The position numbers and the translations under genes are program-made. This document shows, one piece after another, positions 17,211 through 25,991 of a DNA stretch of 64,000 nucleotides. The notes beneath the pieces are model-generated. The model made no database searches. It was not told the origin of the DNA and worked only from the letters and a program-made list of their open reading frames with translations. Numbering within the stretch: the first letter of the stretch is position 1; every line of letters starts with the position of its first letter. The stretch covers positions 1-64,000 of the forward strand of contig JAPPAV010000035.1 of NCBI GenBank assembly GCA_026705345.1. Direction: 5' to 3'. Origin of the DNA: Gammaproteobacteria bacterium (lineage in GTDB: Bacteria; Pseudomonadota; Gammaproteobacteria; Pseudomonadales; Azotimanducaceae).

Positions 17211-19088
17211 ATGACGAACGGGGAACTCCCCTATACGACGCCCGATCACCTGCTTCGGGACTTCGCAAGCCGCGGACTCGTGGCGTTGGCACCCGAGACC
17301 CTGGGAGTCCCGCTCGAGATCCACGACGCGATCTACGAGAAGGAACGCGAGGCGTTCAACGCCGGTCGCTACATCACCGCGTCGTTGATCCCCGAGATCC
17401 TCGATGTCATCCGGTCCCCGGGCGTCGTCGCCGCCTGCAACGCCCTGGTCGGGAAGAACTGGGCCATCGTGCCGTTCACGCACAACACGCCGTTCCCCAG
17501 CGGCTCACGGGACCAGCACTGGCACAAGGACGACAACGGACCCTACAACCTGCGAAAGCACCGTCACCATCAGGCCATCCAGATCGAGATGCTCTACTAC
17601 CCGCAGGTGGTGAATGACGACAACGGCCCCACCGCGGTCATTCCCTATTCCCAGTACTGGACGTTCAACCACGAGGAGAACCACGACAACTTCGCCGGCG
17701 CTGACCACTTGGATTTCGGCTACCAGGTTGGGGGGATGGAACGCCTTCCGGTAAGCGGGCCGAACTCCACCTACGACGTCGAAGATGTGGTCAACCGCCG
17801 AACGGCGCACGACATCCGCATGCGGGACGCCGTGGCGAATACCGGCTGGCCGCTGGTTGTGCCGTTCGAAGCGTCGCCGCTCAAGGCCGGCAGCGTGGTG
17901 CTCTACTCGCACAACCTTTTCCACCGGGGCAACCATCGCCGGGACGATTGGCGGACGTGGAAGGGGACACCCCGGTTCATGTGGCGGTTCTGGCTGTACC
18001 GGACCACCGACCCCGATGGCGAAGCGCCGGAGGAGGTCGATTGGCGCGCATTGGGTATCGACGACATGACCCGCGTAGACCTGACCCAGGCACCGGACGA
18101 TGCCACCGTCCTGTGGCGGCACCATCATCATTGGCTGCACACCGGCCGGCCGCCAAGACGCAGCGCCGGTCGACACCGGAATCCGAACGGACTTGCCGCC
18201 CAGCTGTATGCGACGGGCGAAGCAGCGGAAACCAATCGGATCGGCGCCGCCTACAAGCTCGCATCCAGCGGAGACGACTCCGCGCTGCGTCTGCTGGGTG
18301 AGGCGCTAGTCGACGAACGCGAAAGTGTGCGCCGCGCCGCCACCTACGGCCTGGTAGCACTCGGCTCGGAAGCGGCGGACGCGTTCCTCGACGCTACCGA
18401 ATCGGCGGTCAAGTGGGTCCGCAAGGCCGGTGTCTACGGTCTGGGCGATGTCGCTCCGCTCACCGCCCAAGTTCTCGACGCGGTGGCCGATCGGCTTGCC
18501 AACGATCCATCCGTCTACGTCCGATCCGTGGCGGCGAACGCACTGGGATGTTTGGGTCGCCGGGCCGTCGCCTCGGGCATTGGCCAAGACCTTGTTCCGC
18601 AATGCGTCAACGCACTCGTGGAATCACTAGGGCGTGAGGGGAACCGGCTAGGCATGAACATCGCCCAGGACCGCAGCATCAAGTTCGTGCGACCCACCGA
18701 CGAATGCGATGTCTGCGAGGGCATCGGCATCAACTACAGCACCGAACGGTTCAAGCGCGTGCGTTCGGCGGTGCGCGAGAACGCGCTGACTTCCATGGTC
18801 GTCCTGTGCTCGCACGGCGCTGCGCTCCTCGGGGAGGAACTCAAGCCAACCGTCGCGGCTCTGGCCGATGTCGTGCGAACCGACGAGAACGTGTTCAGCG
18901 TCGGCCTGGCCCTCGACTCGCTGAATCGCTTGGCAAACATCGGAAAGGGTCCGGTCACTGGCATCCGCGCAACGCTGCTCGGACTGCTCGAGGCCATGCC
19001 CATCCATAGCTGGGAACCGCTCGTGCGCAGCGGCCTCGACCCGTCGGTCGTTCGGGAGTTCAGTCAGGCCGAAATCGAGCGTCCCTAG
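17211..19088 (+). CDS. Phytanoyl-CoA dioxygenase-like protein with C-terminal HEAT repeats
   Basis: A 625-residue two-part protein. Residues 1 to about 310 are a PhyH-type Fe(II)/2-oxoglutarate oxygenase, with an iron site of the His-x-Asp kind in HWHKDD near residue 104 and a distal histidine in LFHRGNH near 240. Residues of about 325 to 615 contain HEAT-like helical repeats (for example SALRLLGEALVDERESVRRAATYGLVALG-type pairs near 350, 385 and 425). HEAT repeats bind proteins, so a macromolecular substrate or partner is plausible. An insert with DECDVCEGIG near residue 500 has two cysteines that might bind metal. Fusions of this type are unusual to me. It is one of four PhyH proteins in the window. 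Confidence 0.85.
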   Translation: MTNGELPYTTPDHLLRDFASRGLVALAPETLGVPLEIHDAIYEKEREAFNAGRYITASLIPEILDVIRSPGVVAACNALVGKNWAIVPFTHNTPFPSGSRDQHWHKDDNGPYNLRKHRHHQAIQIEMLYYPQVVNDDNGPTAVIPYSQYWTFNHEENHDNFAGADHLDFGYQVGGMERLPVSGPNSTYDVEDVVNRRTAHDIRMRDAVANTGWPLVVPFEASPLKAGSVVLYSHNLFHRGNHRRDDWRTWKGTPRFMWRFWLYRTTDPDGEAPEEVDWRALGIDDMTRVDLTQAPDDATVLWRHHHHWLHTGRPPRRSAGRHRNPNGLAAQLYATGEAAETNRIGAAYKLASSGDDSALRLLGEALVDERESVRRAATYGLVALGSEAADAFLDATESAVKWVRKAGVYGLGDVAPLTAQVLDAVADRLANDPSVYVRSVAANALGCLGRRAVASGIGQDLVPQCVNALVESLGREGNRLGMNIAQDRSIKFVRPTDECDVCEGIGINYSTERFKRVRSAVRENALTSMVVLCSHGAALLGEELKPTVAALADVVRTDENVFSVGLALDSLNRLANIGKGPVTGIRATLLGLLEAMPIHSWEPLVRSGLDPSVVREFSQAEIERP

Positions 19089-19218
19089 CTTGGATATCGC
19101 CTGACGCATCGTCAGTCAGGATGGTCCAATGGCCATCTATTCCGCTGATCGTGGCAGGCGGATCTTCTCCCGCACTTGGTCCGCCGGCGTGAGCCGTCCC
19201 AGCTGACTAGCTCCATGG

Positions 19219-20217
19219 TCACCCGAACAACTCCCGGTTCGCCCGGGGCAGGAACATCACGCCGATCGTCGCGTTGAACACCACGAAGAAGGTGTGCATC
19301 ACGAGACTGAACGCGGCGACCTCCGGGTAGTCGGGGAACAGCACGGTCCATAGCACCAGCGCGCCCGCGTGGAACGGCAGGGGCAGGGCAGCCGCCAGGA
19401 AGATCACCGGCAGGAAGGCCAGCATCTGCCCTAGGCTGACCTCGACCTGGAAGAGATCGAGGGCGAAGGTGTAGACGATGACCGCCCCGATCAGGTTCGG
19501 TGCCTTGAACAGCACGATGAGGAAGTAGTGGACGGGACGGGCCTGCCGGAACGCGGTCAGTATGGGTTTCTCGCGCAGGCCGCCTTCGCCGGTGCGGAAA
19601 TACGCGATGTGCAACGGCAGGTAGACAAAGGCGAAGATCATGACCGCCGGCAGGATGATGTCGAGCGGCCACGCCGTGGACGCCTCCACCACCAAGTGGA
19701 AGTTCAAGGCGACGCCGATGGCGGAAAAGAGCAGGAGCTGGAAGATCTCCATCAGCCCCAGCAGGATCATGCTGGACAGCGCCCGCCAGCCCGGCACCTT
19801 GTGGTGACGCAGCAGATAGAGCGTCATCGCGCCCTTGCCCACCTGCTCGTTGACCAACGACAGGATGTAGGCGCTGGCGCGGATCGGCAGCATGCTGGTG
19901 AACTTCAACTGCGGCGCGTTGAACCAGCGCACCACGCGCCAGGTGACGTGGCTGTCCACCAGGAAGAAGAACACCGAATAGGGAATCATCAACGCGAGCC
20001 AGAACAGCCAGTCGGCATCGCCGAAGAATTCGACGAGGTATTGCCAGGCGTTGAGCTCTTTGCGCGCGGCAGCCTCCCCGATCTTGGTATAGACGAGATA
20101 GAAACAGCCGGCGGCCAGGATCCAGGTGGCGATGCGGAACAGGATGGACCACGGCGACTTTCCGCCCTTCGGCGACGTCGGCGGCGACTCGTCCGCTGGT
20201 GTGTCCCCTTCTCTCAT
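19219..20217 (-). CDS. Integral membrane protein, LPG-synthase TM (UPF0104)-like
   Basis: A 332-residue protein with a short hydrophilic N-terminus and about eight membrane helices. The pattern in residues 110-175 (RASAYILSLVNEQVGKGAM, YLLRHHKVPGWRALSSMILLG) recalls the transmembrane region of lysylphosphatidylglycerol synthase and its stand-alone UPF0104 relatives, which flip lipids. There is no synthase domain. The assignment is distant. It overlaps the preceding acetyltransferase gene by four bases (ATGA) and is on the same strand, so they are coupled. Confidence 0.55.
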   Translation of the reverse strand: MREGDTPADESPPTSPKGGKSPWSILFRIATWILAAGCFYLVYTKIGEAAARKELNAWQYLVEFFGDADWLFWLALMIPYSVFFFLVDSHVTWRVVRWFNAPQLKFTSMLPIRASAYILSLVNEQVGKGAMTLYLLRHHKVPGWRALSSMILLGLMEIFQLLLFSAIGVALNFHLVVEASTAWPLDIILPAVMIFAFVYLPLHIAYFRTGEGGLREKPILTAFRQARPVHYFLIVLFKAPNLIGAVIVYTFALDLFQVEVSLGQMLAFLPVIFLAAALPLPFHAGALVLWTVLFPDYPEVAAFSLVMHTFFVVFNATIGVMFLPRANRELFG

Positions 20218-20894
20218 TTCCTGACCAGTACCGTCATGGCGTAGTCCCCGCGTTTTTGAAATCCCAGTTTCTCGTAGACATGGATGGCCTGTGCTTCCGC
20301 CGGGCTACCGGTTCTGACATGCAGGAACGGTACGCATCCGGCGCGTTGCTGCCGCCGGACGATCTCCCCCACCAGGGCCTGGGCGAAGCCGCGTCCGGTG
20401 TATGCCGCATCCGTGCACACTGCGCTCACCTCGCGGAATCCCCTGAGGCAGATCCGCTCCCCGGCCATGGCGACCAGCCTCCCGTCCCGGACGACGCCGA
20501 TGTAGTCCCCCAGTCGATTGGTGCGTGCCTCGAAAGGGCCCGGGTCCGTTTCCCGGGCAAGTCGGAGCATCTCCCCGGCCTCCGCATCCGTCAGTTCCAC
20601 CCAGTCGATCTCGGCGTCGATCCGCGGTGCCTCGGGGCACACCCACTGCGAGAGCGGTGCCATTGCTGCCAGCCGCCACAGGTCGTCGGGCAATTCGCCC
20701 GGAGCGAATACCGCGACGAATCGCCCAGGATCGACGAAATCGGCGAGTTCAACCAACGCTTGGGTACTCTGATCTGCAACGGCCGCGATTGGCGAGATGT
20801 CCGGCAGGTAGCGCGCCGCCTGCTCGCCGACCATGCCGAACTCGCGCTGTTCCCCGCTCAGCGCGTGCCAGGCCGGATTGTCGAGTTCGCGCAC
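20214..20894 (-). CDS. GNAT acetyltransferase, FR47-like
   Basis: A 226-residue protein whose C-terminal half is a GNAT fold: VAMAGERICLRG, EVSAVCTDAAYTGRGFAQALV (the acetyl-CoA pyrophosphate loop, near residue 160) and HVYEKLGFQKRGDYAM. This matches the FR47-like group of acetyltransferases. The N-terminal half (about 110 residues) is less conserved and probably a second degenerate GNAT-like lobe. The acceptor is unknown. Coupled to the following membrane protein gene by ATGA overlap. Confidence 0.85.
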   Translation of the reverse strand: MRELDNPAWHALSGEQREFGMVGEQAARYLPDISPIAAVADQSTQALVELADFVDPGRFVAVFAPGELPDDLWRLAAMAPLSQWVCPEAPRIDAEIDWVELTDAEAGEMLRLARETDPGPFEARTNRLGDYIGVVRDGRLVAMAGERICLRGFREVSAVCTDAAYTGRGFAQALVGEIVRRQQRAGCVPFLHVRTGSPAEAQAIHVYEKLGFQKRGDYAMTVLVRK

Positions 20895-20920
20895 GACTCA
20901 GCCCAATCAGCGGCTCGCGA

Positions 20921-21751
20921 TCAACCCTGGGCCAGAAGTTCGGCAGCAAGTTCCTTGAGCCGCGGCGTACCGCCACTGATACGCACCCCGGCTGCCAACT
21001 GGGCTGCCAGGTTCTCCTCGGTGCAGCTATCCAGGAAGGCGATGTCGGCAGCCTTGCATGCATCGAAAACACGTTGCCGGGCAGCTTGTAGCTTGGGACG
21101 CTGGAAATCCTCGCGCACGCCACGGAATCCGTGCGACATCGACATGTCCGCCGGACCCCACTCCGCGAACGCGACACCGGGCACGGCGGTGGTCTCGAAG
21201 GCGTTCTCAAGCGCTCGACGGTTCTCGATCTTGAGGCCAAGGAGCAACTCGCCATCCGGATTCAGCGGCCACGGATCCGCGCGTTCGAGGTACTCGGCCG
21301 GGGACACCCCCCAAGTCGCCGACGCCACCGCCTGTCCACCGGAACCGCGTGTTCCACCGCGGAAGGTATAGCGCATGGCCTCCACGACCGCCGCGACGGC
21401 CTCACGGGTCTCCGCGTGGCAGAGCAGGAAACCGTGCACGCCCAGCGTCAAGAGCTGTCGGATCTGCCAGGCGTTGGCATGGACGATCTCCACGCTGCGG
21501 CCCTCGAACGGCAGTTCCACCAACACCGCCGGCGTCGGCGTGCGCACCGAGGCCATGCCTTTCATGAACCGATCAAGGCCCGCCAGGTCCAGCGGCCCGT
21601 GTTCCATGCCGATGTTGAGGTAGTCCGCCCAGGTGTCCGCCGCGGCAACGCCCGCCTCGAAGCCGAGTTCCGCACCGGCGTGGTTGCCGATGTAGAAAGC
21701 CGGCTCGTCGTTGGCGAGACGCCGGATGGCGCTGTTGACCCGATCGGCCAT
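20921..21751 (-). CDS. HpcH/HpaI aldolase-like protein
   Basis: A 276-residue protein of the HpcH/HpaI aldolase/citrate lyase group. GHAGAELGFEAGVAAADTWADYLNIGMEHG stands where the family has D-x-EH near residue 50, LVELPFEG near 75, LTLGVHGFLLCHAET near 110 and KIENRRALEN with the metal-binding glutamate near 185. Such enzymes cleave 2-keto-3-deoxy sugar acids or related compounds with a divalent metal. The start ATG overlaps the TGA of the serine hydrolase gene by one base (TGATG). The substrate is unknown. Confidence 0.8.
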   Translation of the reverse strand: MADRVNSAIRRLANDEPAFYIGNHAGAELGFEAGVAAADTWADYLNIGMEHGPLDLAGLDRFMKGMASVRTPTPAVLVELPFEGRSVEIVHANAWQIRQLLTLGVHGFLLCHAETREAVAAVVEAMRYTFRGGTRGSGGQAVASATWGVSPAEYLERADPWPLNPDGELLLGLKIENRRALENAFETTAVPGVAFAEWGPADMSMSHGFRGVREDFQRPKLQAARQRVFDACKAADIAFLDSCTEENLAAQLAAGVRISGGTPRLKELAAELLAQG

Positions 21752-22941
21752 CACGCCAAGGCCTGATAGACGAGGGTCTTCAACTCCCGCCGTATCGGAT
21801 AGGCAGAGGAAGGCAGAAGCTGGGGCGTGAAGATCACGATCAATTCCTCCAGGGGATCCACCCAGAAGTAGGTGCTCGCGGCCCCGCCCCAGGCGTAGTC
21901 GCCCGGCGAGTCCAACACGCTCGCGGCCGCCGGGTCGACTACCACGGAAAAGCCGAGGCCGAACCCGATGCCCTCGTAGGAAGTCTCGCTGAACACCGGC
22001 TGGCCCATGGCAGCGAGATCGCAATTGCCCGGCAGGTGGTTCATGGTCATGTACTCGACCGTCTTGCGGCCCAGCAGCCGGACGCCATTGAGCTCGCCCT
22101 TGCCAAGGAGCATTCGGGCGAAGCGGTGGTAGTCGTCAATCGTACCCACCATGCCCCCGCCGCCGGAGAGGAACGTGGGTCGCGTGTGATAGCGGGAACC
22201 TTCCGGATCGTCCTGCAACCGGTACGCGCTCGGCCCCGTATGCTGATAGCACGCCGCCAGGCGATCCTCTCCACCCGGCTGGACGTGGAAACCCGAGTCC
22301 TTCATGCCCAGCGGACCGGTGATGCGATCCGCCACGAACTCGTCGAGCGATTGGCCCGAGAAGTGCTCCACGAGATGCCCGCAAACGTCCGTGGAGACCC
22401 CGTAGTTCCATTGCGTCCCGGGCGAGAACTTCAGCGGGATCTTCGCAAGCTTCGACACCATGTCCGCCAAGGTGCCGTTCCCGGTGACCTGCGCTCGCCG
22501 GTACATGGCGTCCACCGGATGTTCGTTCATGAAACCGTACGTCAGTCCGGACGTATGGGTGAGGAGATGCTTGATCGTCATCGGCGCGTCCGGCGCGACG
22601 GTCACGTACTGCTCCTCGCTGCCGCGATCGAAGACGCCGAGGTCGGACCAGGACTCGATGTGCTTGGCGACGGGATCGTCAAGCTGAAAGAGCCCCTCCT
22701 CGTAGAGCATCATCAAGGCGGAACTCGTGATCGGCTTGGTCATCGAATAGAGCCGCAGGACCGAGTCCCGGGTCATCGCACGGTTGCGTTCAACGTCCGC
22801 GAATCCCGATTGGTGGAAGAAGGCCTCCTCGCCCCCACGGGACACGAGACACATCGCCCCTGGGTATCGGCCACCCTCGACGTACCGGTCGACATGGGCC
22901 GCGATGCGGGCAAGCCTGTCCAGCAGAAACCCCTGTGCCAT
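21751..22941 (-). CDS. Serine hydrolase, beta-lactamase class C family
   Basis: A 396-residue protein of the beta-lactamase/transpeptidase family. The nucleophile motif is SMTK (Ser-x-x-Lys) near residue 67, the Tyr motif lies in WNYGVS near residue 155, and a LTHTSGL stretch lies between them as in esterase-type members. There is no signal peptide, so a cytosolic esterase or amide hydrolase role is more likely than antibiotic resistance. The start is the ATG at 22941. It precedes and overlaps the aldolase gene and is divergent from the PEP mutase-like gene. Confidence 0.85.
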   Translation of the reverse strand: MAQGFLLDRLARIAAHVDRYVEGGRYPGAMCLVSRGGEEAFFHQSGFADVERNRAMTRDSVLRLYSMTKPITSSALMMLYEEGLFQLDDPVAKHIESWSDLGVFDRGSEEQYVTVAPDAPMTIKHLLTHTSGLTYGFMNEHPVDAMYRRAQVTGNGTLADMVSKLAKIPLKFSPGTQWNYGVSTDVCGHLVEHFSGQSLDEFVADRITGPLGMKDSGFHVQPGGEDRLAACYQHTGPSAYRLQDDPEGSRYHTRPTFLSGGGGMVGTIDDYHRFARMLLGKGELNGVRLLGRKTVEYMTMNHLPGNCDLAAMGQPVFSETSYEGIGFGLGFSVVVDPAAASVLDSPGDYAWGGAASTYFWVDPLEELIVIFTPQLLPSSAYPIRRELKTLVYQALA

Positions 22942-23028
22942 TGGTGCGCTAGTTCCCCGTCTTCCCCCGAACCTCAGGGGAGCATAACCGACTCGCGGCG
23001 GACCGGGGGATGGCTTAGCATCCTCCCG

Positions 23029-23886
23029 ATGTCCGTCCGAAACCGTTTGCGCGCCGCCATCGACGCCAGCGAAGTCGTTTTCGCACCACTCGCCTTGGAC
23101 GCGCTTTCGGCGCGGATCGCCGCTCAAGCCGGATTCGACGCCGTGTACGTGAGCGGCGGCGCACTCGGCTATGCCCACGCGGTGAGCGAAGCCTTGCTCA
23201 CGCTCGACGAACTCGTCGACACGACCCGGCATGTCGTCGCCCGTTCAGACGTCGCAGTGATCGCCGACGCGGGGGTGGGATTCGGCGATGCAGTACACAT
23301 GACCCGAACGATCCGAGAAATCGAAGCCACCGGCGCGGCCGCCGTGGAGATCGAGGATCAGGTCGCGCCGAAGCGCGTCAGTCACCACCGCGGCATCGAG
23401 CACCTCGTTCCGCCAGCGGAAATGGCGGCCAAGGTCGAGCAGGCCGTGCGGGCCCGCAGCGACGACGATTTCCTGGTGATTGCCCGCACCGGCGCAGTCA
23501 GGAACGAGTCCTTCGACGATGCCGTTCGACGTGCCAACCTCTACCGGGGCGCTGGCGCCGATTTGCTGATGCTCATGCCGGCAACGGACGAGCAATGGGC
23601 GCAGGCGCCGCAACGCATCGACGGGCCGCTCGCAACGATATGTTCGCTCGACCTGCGCCGGAGGGACGCCTGGCGAAGCCTGGGTTGGAGCCTCGTGGTC
23701 GATCCGCTCACTCCCCAGTCGGTGGTCGTCGACGCGTTGCGGTCTCTCTACGGACGGTTCATGAAGGAAGGTAGAACCGGTACGGATCGGGAGCAGATTC
23801 TCAGAACCTATCGAACCTTGTCGGATTTGGCCGGCCTCGAACCGCTCTATGCGATCGAAGACGAGACAACGGAACGACGTGAGTAG
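23029..23886 (+). CDS. Isocitrate lyase/PEP mutase superfamily protein
   Basis: A 285-residue TIM-barrel enzyme. VYVSGGALGYAHAV near residue 40, IADAGVGFGDAVH near 81 and VEIEDQVAPKRVSHH near 107 match the superfamily, which binds Mg and acts on C-C or C-P bonds of oxo-acids. In isocitrate and methylisocitrate lyases the loop reads K(K/R)CGH with a catalytic cysteine; here it is KRVSH, so that lyase activity is unlikely. Oxaloacetate decarboxylase-like or related activity is a better guess. The SGNH hydrolase gene overlaps its end by 8 bases. Confidence 0.85.
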   Translation: MSVRNRLRAAIDASEVVFAPLALDALSARIAAQAGFDAVYVSGGALGYAHAVSEALLTLDELVDTTRHVVARSDVAVIADAGVGFGDAVHMTRTIREIEATGAAAVEIEDQVAPKRVSHHRGIEHLVPPAEMAAKVEQAVRARSDDDFLVIARTGAVRNESFDDAVRRANLYRGAGADLLMLMPATDEQWAQAPQRIDGPLATICSLDLRRRDAWRSLGWSLVVDPLTPQSVVVDALRSLYGRFMKEGRTGTDREQILRTYRTLSDLAGLEPLYAIEDETTERRE

Positions 23887-24694
23887 ATTCGGCGTCTGCC
23901 ATGCCCGGTGGGCTTTGTCCATGTTCCCTGTGCTTGCCGTCTTCGCGGCCGAGCCCGACCACGACCTCGCACCCACGCTGCTGCACCTCTCCAACGAGGC
24001 ACCTGCACGTGTTCTGTTCATCGGCAACAGCTACCTGTACTACAACGACAGCTTGCACAATCACGTGAAACGGATCGCGGAGGAAATCGGTCCGCACGGC
24101 CCCGGCGAATACCAGTACAAGTCCGCAACCATCAGCGGTTCGCGCCTGTCTCATCACGATGTCGACAGCCTCCTTGAGCCGGGCCGTCTGGGGGTCGACG
24201 AACCCTTCGAACTCGTCGTCCTGCAGGGGGGAAGCCGGGAGACCTTGACCAAGAAGAACCGCGCACAATTCCACGCGCAAGCAACTGACCATGCCGAGAA
24301 GATCCGCCGCACCGGCGCGGAGGTCGCGCTTTACATGACCCACGCCTACGTCGAACCGCATGCGCAATACGATCCGGGAATGTTCGACAAGATCCGGCAA
24401 ACCTACCTAGCCACCGGCAATACACTCGATGCCCTGGTGATCCCGGTCGGGCTTGCATTCGAACGGGCCTACCGCGAGCGCCCGGCAATCAGGTTGCACG
24501 AGACTTTCGATGGCACCCATCCCAATATGCTCGGTACCTACCTGGCGGCGTGCGTGGCGTACCAGAGCATCTATGCCCAATCCGTAGTCGGCATCGACTA
24601 CGACTATTTCGGCGAAGTTCCCGAGAAAACCGCGGAGTTCCTGCAGCGTATCGCCGATGAGACCGTCCGCGATTTCTTCCAGCGGGGCTCGTAG
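23879..24694 (+). CDS. Secreted SGNH-hydrolase-like protein
   Basis: A 271-residue protein with a hydrophobic N-terminus. VLFIGNSYLYYND near residue 49 resembles the block I of SGNH hydrolases (nucleophile Ser in GNS) and DGTHPNMLGTY near 210 the block V Asp-x-x-His pair. VLQGGSRET near 115 could be block III-like. Members are esterases or carbohydrate deacetylases. I chose the GTG at 23879, which overlaps the upstream stop and gives a signal-like start; an ATG at 23849 would add 10 residues and a longer overlap. Its TAG stop is part of a palindromic repeat (copy B). Confidence 0.7.
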   Translation: MSRFGVCHARWALSMFPVLAVFAAEPDHDLAPTLLHLSNEAPARVLFIGNSYLYYNDSLHNHVKRIAEEIGPHGPGEYQYKSATISGSRLSHHDVDSLLEPGRLGVDEPFELVVLQGGSRETLTKKNRAQFHAQATDHAEKIRRTGAEVALYMTHAYVEPHAQYDPGMFDKIRQTYLATGNTLDALVIPVGLAFERAYRERPAIRLHETFDGTHPNMLGTYLAACVAYQSIYAQSVVGIDYDYFGEVPEKTAEFLQRIADETVRDFFQRGS

Positions 24695-24715
24695 GGGACG
24701 GGCTTGACCCGTCCC
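24691..24715. repeat. Dispersed palindromic repeat, copy B
   Basis: GTAGGGGACGGGCTTG followed by ACCCGTCCC, the same core as copies A and C. It contains the stop codon of the SGNH hydrolase gene and lies in the 107-base gap before a dioxygenase gene. The inverted arms could act as a terminator hairpin. Confidence 0.7.
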
Positions 24716-24801
24716 GCCGTCCGACATGTGCGGCCGACGCCAAGCGCCGTCCATCCGTACGACGGAGTGGTAAGGTGTAGACCACCGGGGAGCCAGCAAC
24801 C

Positions 24802-25971
24802 ATGTCCGAGACAGCCCAAGCGATTCGCCCACCTACGGCCGCGGAACACGCCGCCGCCATGGCCGCCTACGTCCGCGAAGGCGAGCGCCGTGCCGAGCAG
24901 ATCGGCAACCGGGGTCCCGTCCGCTTCTCGAAGGGGCATGCCCTGGTCGATGAAATCCTAACCGCCTACTGGGAACACGGTTTCTACGTGTTCGAGAACG
25001 TAATCGATGAACGCGAGATCGTCGAACTGCGCACCGACATGTCGCGGATGCTCGAACGTGCGCCCGTCCGCCGGGGCGCGGAAGTGGATGCGGCGGGTAG
25101 ACCGGCGTTGGGCACCGGTTTCAAGAGACCTGCGTTCACGTTCATCAAACCGCTGAGCGACCCGGTGGGTGGCACGAACCAGTTGGGGGGCCGCCACCCG
25201 TCGAAGATGGTGGAACCGGACCCGGGCGAGAGTGCACCCGAAGAGGTGGTGCACATGGCCTACGGGATGTGCCAGCACATGGAATCCGGATTGCGTCTCT
25301 ACGGACACCCCAAGCTTCTTGCCATCGCCGAGAACATCAACGGCCCCGATTTCACGCCGTTCAACGACGCGATCTTCATCAAGCAACCCGGCCTCGGTGG
25401 CTCCGTCGCCTGGCATCAGGACGGCATCACCCACTGGCAATCGCCGAACTGGAACGAGGGTATCCACGGCTTCAACTTCCAGGTACAGCTCTACCGTACG
25501 ACCCCCGGCAATTGTCTGTGGGTCATGCCCGGCACGCACAAGACGGGCAGACTCGACATCAAGGCGATGGTCGAGGAGAACGGCGGCTCGGAACGACTTC
25601 CCGGCGCGGTGCCGCTCGTCTGCAAACCCGGCGACGTCACCATCGTCAACCGCCAGACGCTGCACTGCTCGTTCGCCAATACATCGCCCGATCTGCGCGT
25701 CTCACTGACCTTCGGCTTTCACCGACGGACATCCGTGCTCGGTGCCAAGGGCGGGCTCGGCACCGAGGAAACCGCCGTCTACGACGAGCAGCGGATCTTC
25801 GACCGTTCGGCCGTCATCGCCGTCGGCATCGACGCGAGAAGGCAGCGATTCCCCGACGAGCAACCGTACCGCTACCACCCCTTCGCAGGGCTCGAGGACG
25901 ACTTCCGCTGGAGCCCGGAGACCTACGAGCGCGTCATCCGCGACTACAACACCAAAGACCTCGGAATCTGA
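24802..25971 (+). CDS. Phytanoyl-CoA dioxygenase family protein
   Basis: A 389-residue Fe(II)/2-oxoglutarate oxygenase of the PhyH family. AWHQDGITHW near residue 205 has the His-x-Asp iron pair; the distal histidine lies in TLHCSFAN near 288, and DLRVSLTFGFHRR supplies the arginine expected to bind 2-oxoglutarate. Family members hydroxylate lipids, amino acids, phosphonates or natural products. It is longer at the N-terminus than the paralogues at 32075 and 37185. A probable Eis-like acetyltransferase gene follows 20 bases later on the same strand. The substrate is not known. Confidence 0.88.
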   Translation: MSETAQAIRPPTAAEHAAAMAAYVREGERRAEQIGNRGPVRFSKGHALVDEILTAYWEHGFYVFENVIDEREIVELRTDMSRMLERAPVRRGAEVDAAGRPALGTGFKRPAFTFIKPLSDPVGGTNQLGGRHPSKMVEPDPGESAPEEVVHMAYGMCQHMESGLRLYGHPKLLAIAENINGPDFTPFNDAIFIKQPGLGGSVAWHQDGITHWQSPNWNEGIHGFNFQVQLYRTTPGNCLWVMPGTHKTGRLDIKAMVEENGGSERLPGAVPLVCKPGDVTIVNRQTLHCSFANTSPDLRVSLTFGFHRRTSVLGAKGGLGTEETAVYDEQRIFDRSAVIAVGIDARRQRFPDEQPYRYHPFAGLEDDFRWSPETYERVIRDYNTKDLGI

Positions 25972-25991
25972 CTTCACCCGTACCCAAACGC

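Noticed and set aside
19101-19115. Hairpin CTGAC and GTCAG after the HEAT-fused dioxygenase gene
   Set aside because: The stem is only five bases and no T run follows, so I do not call it a terminator.
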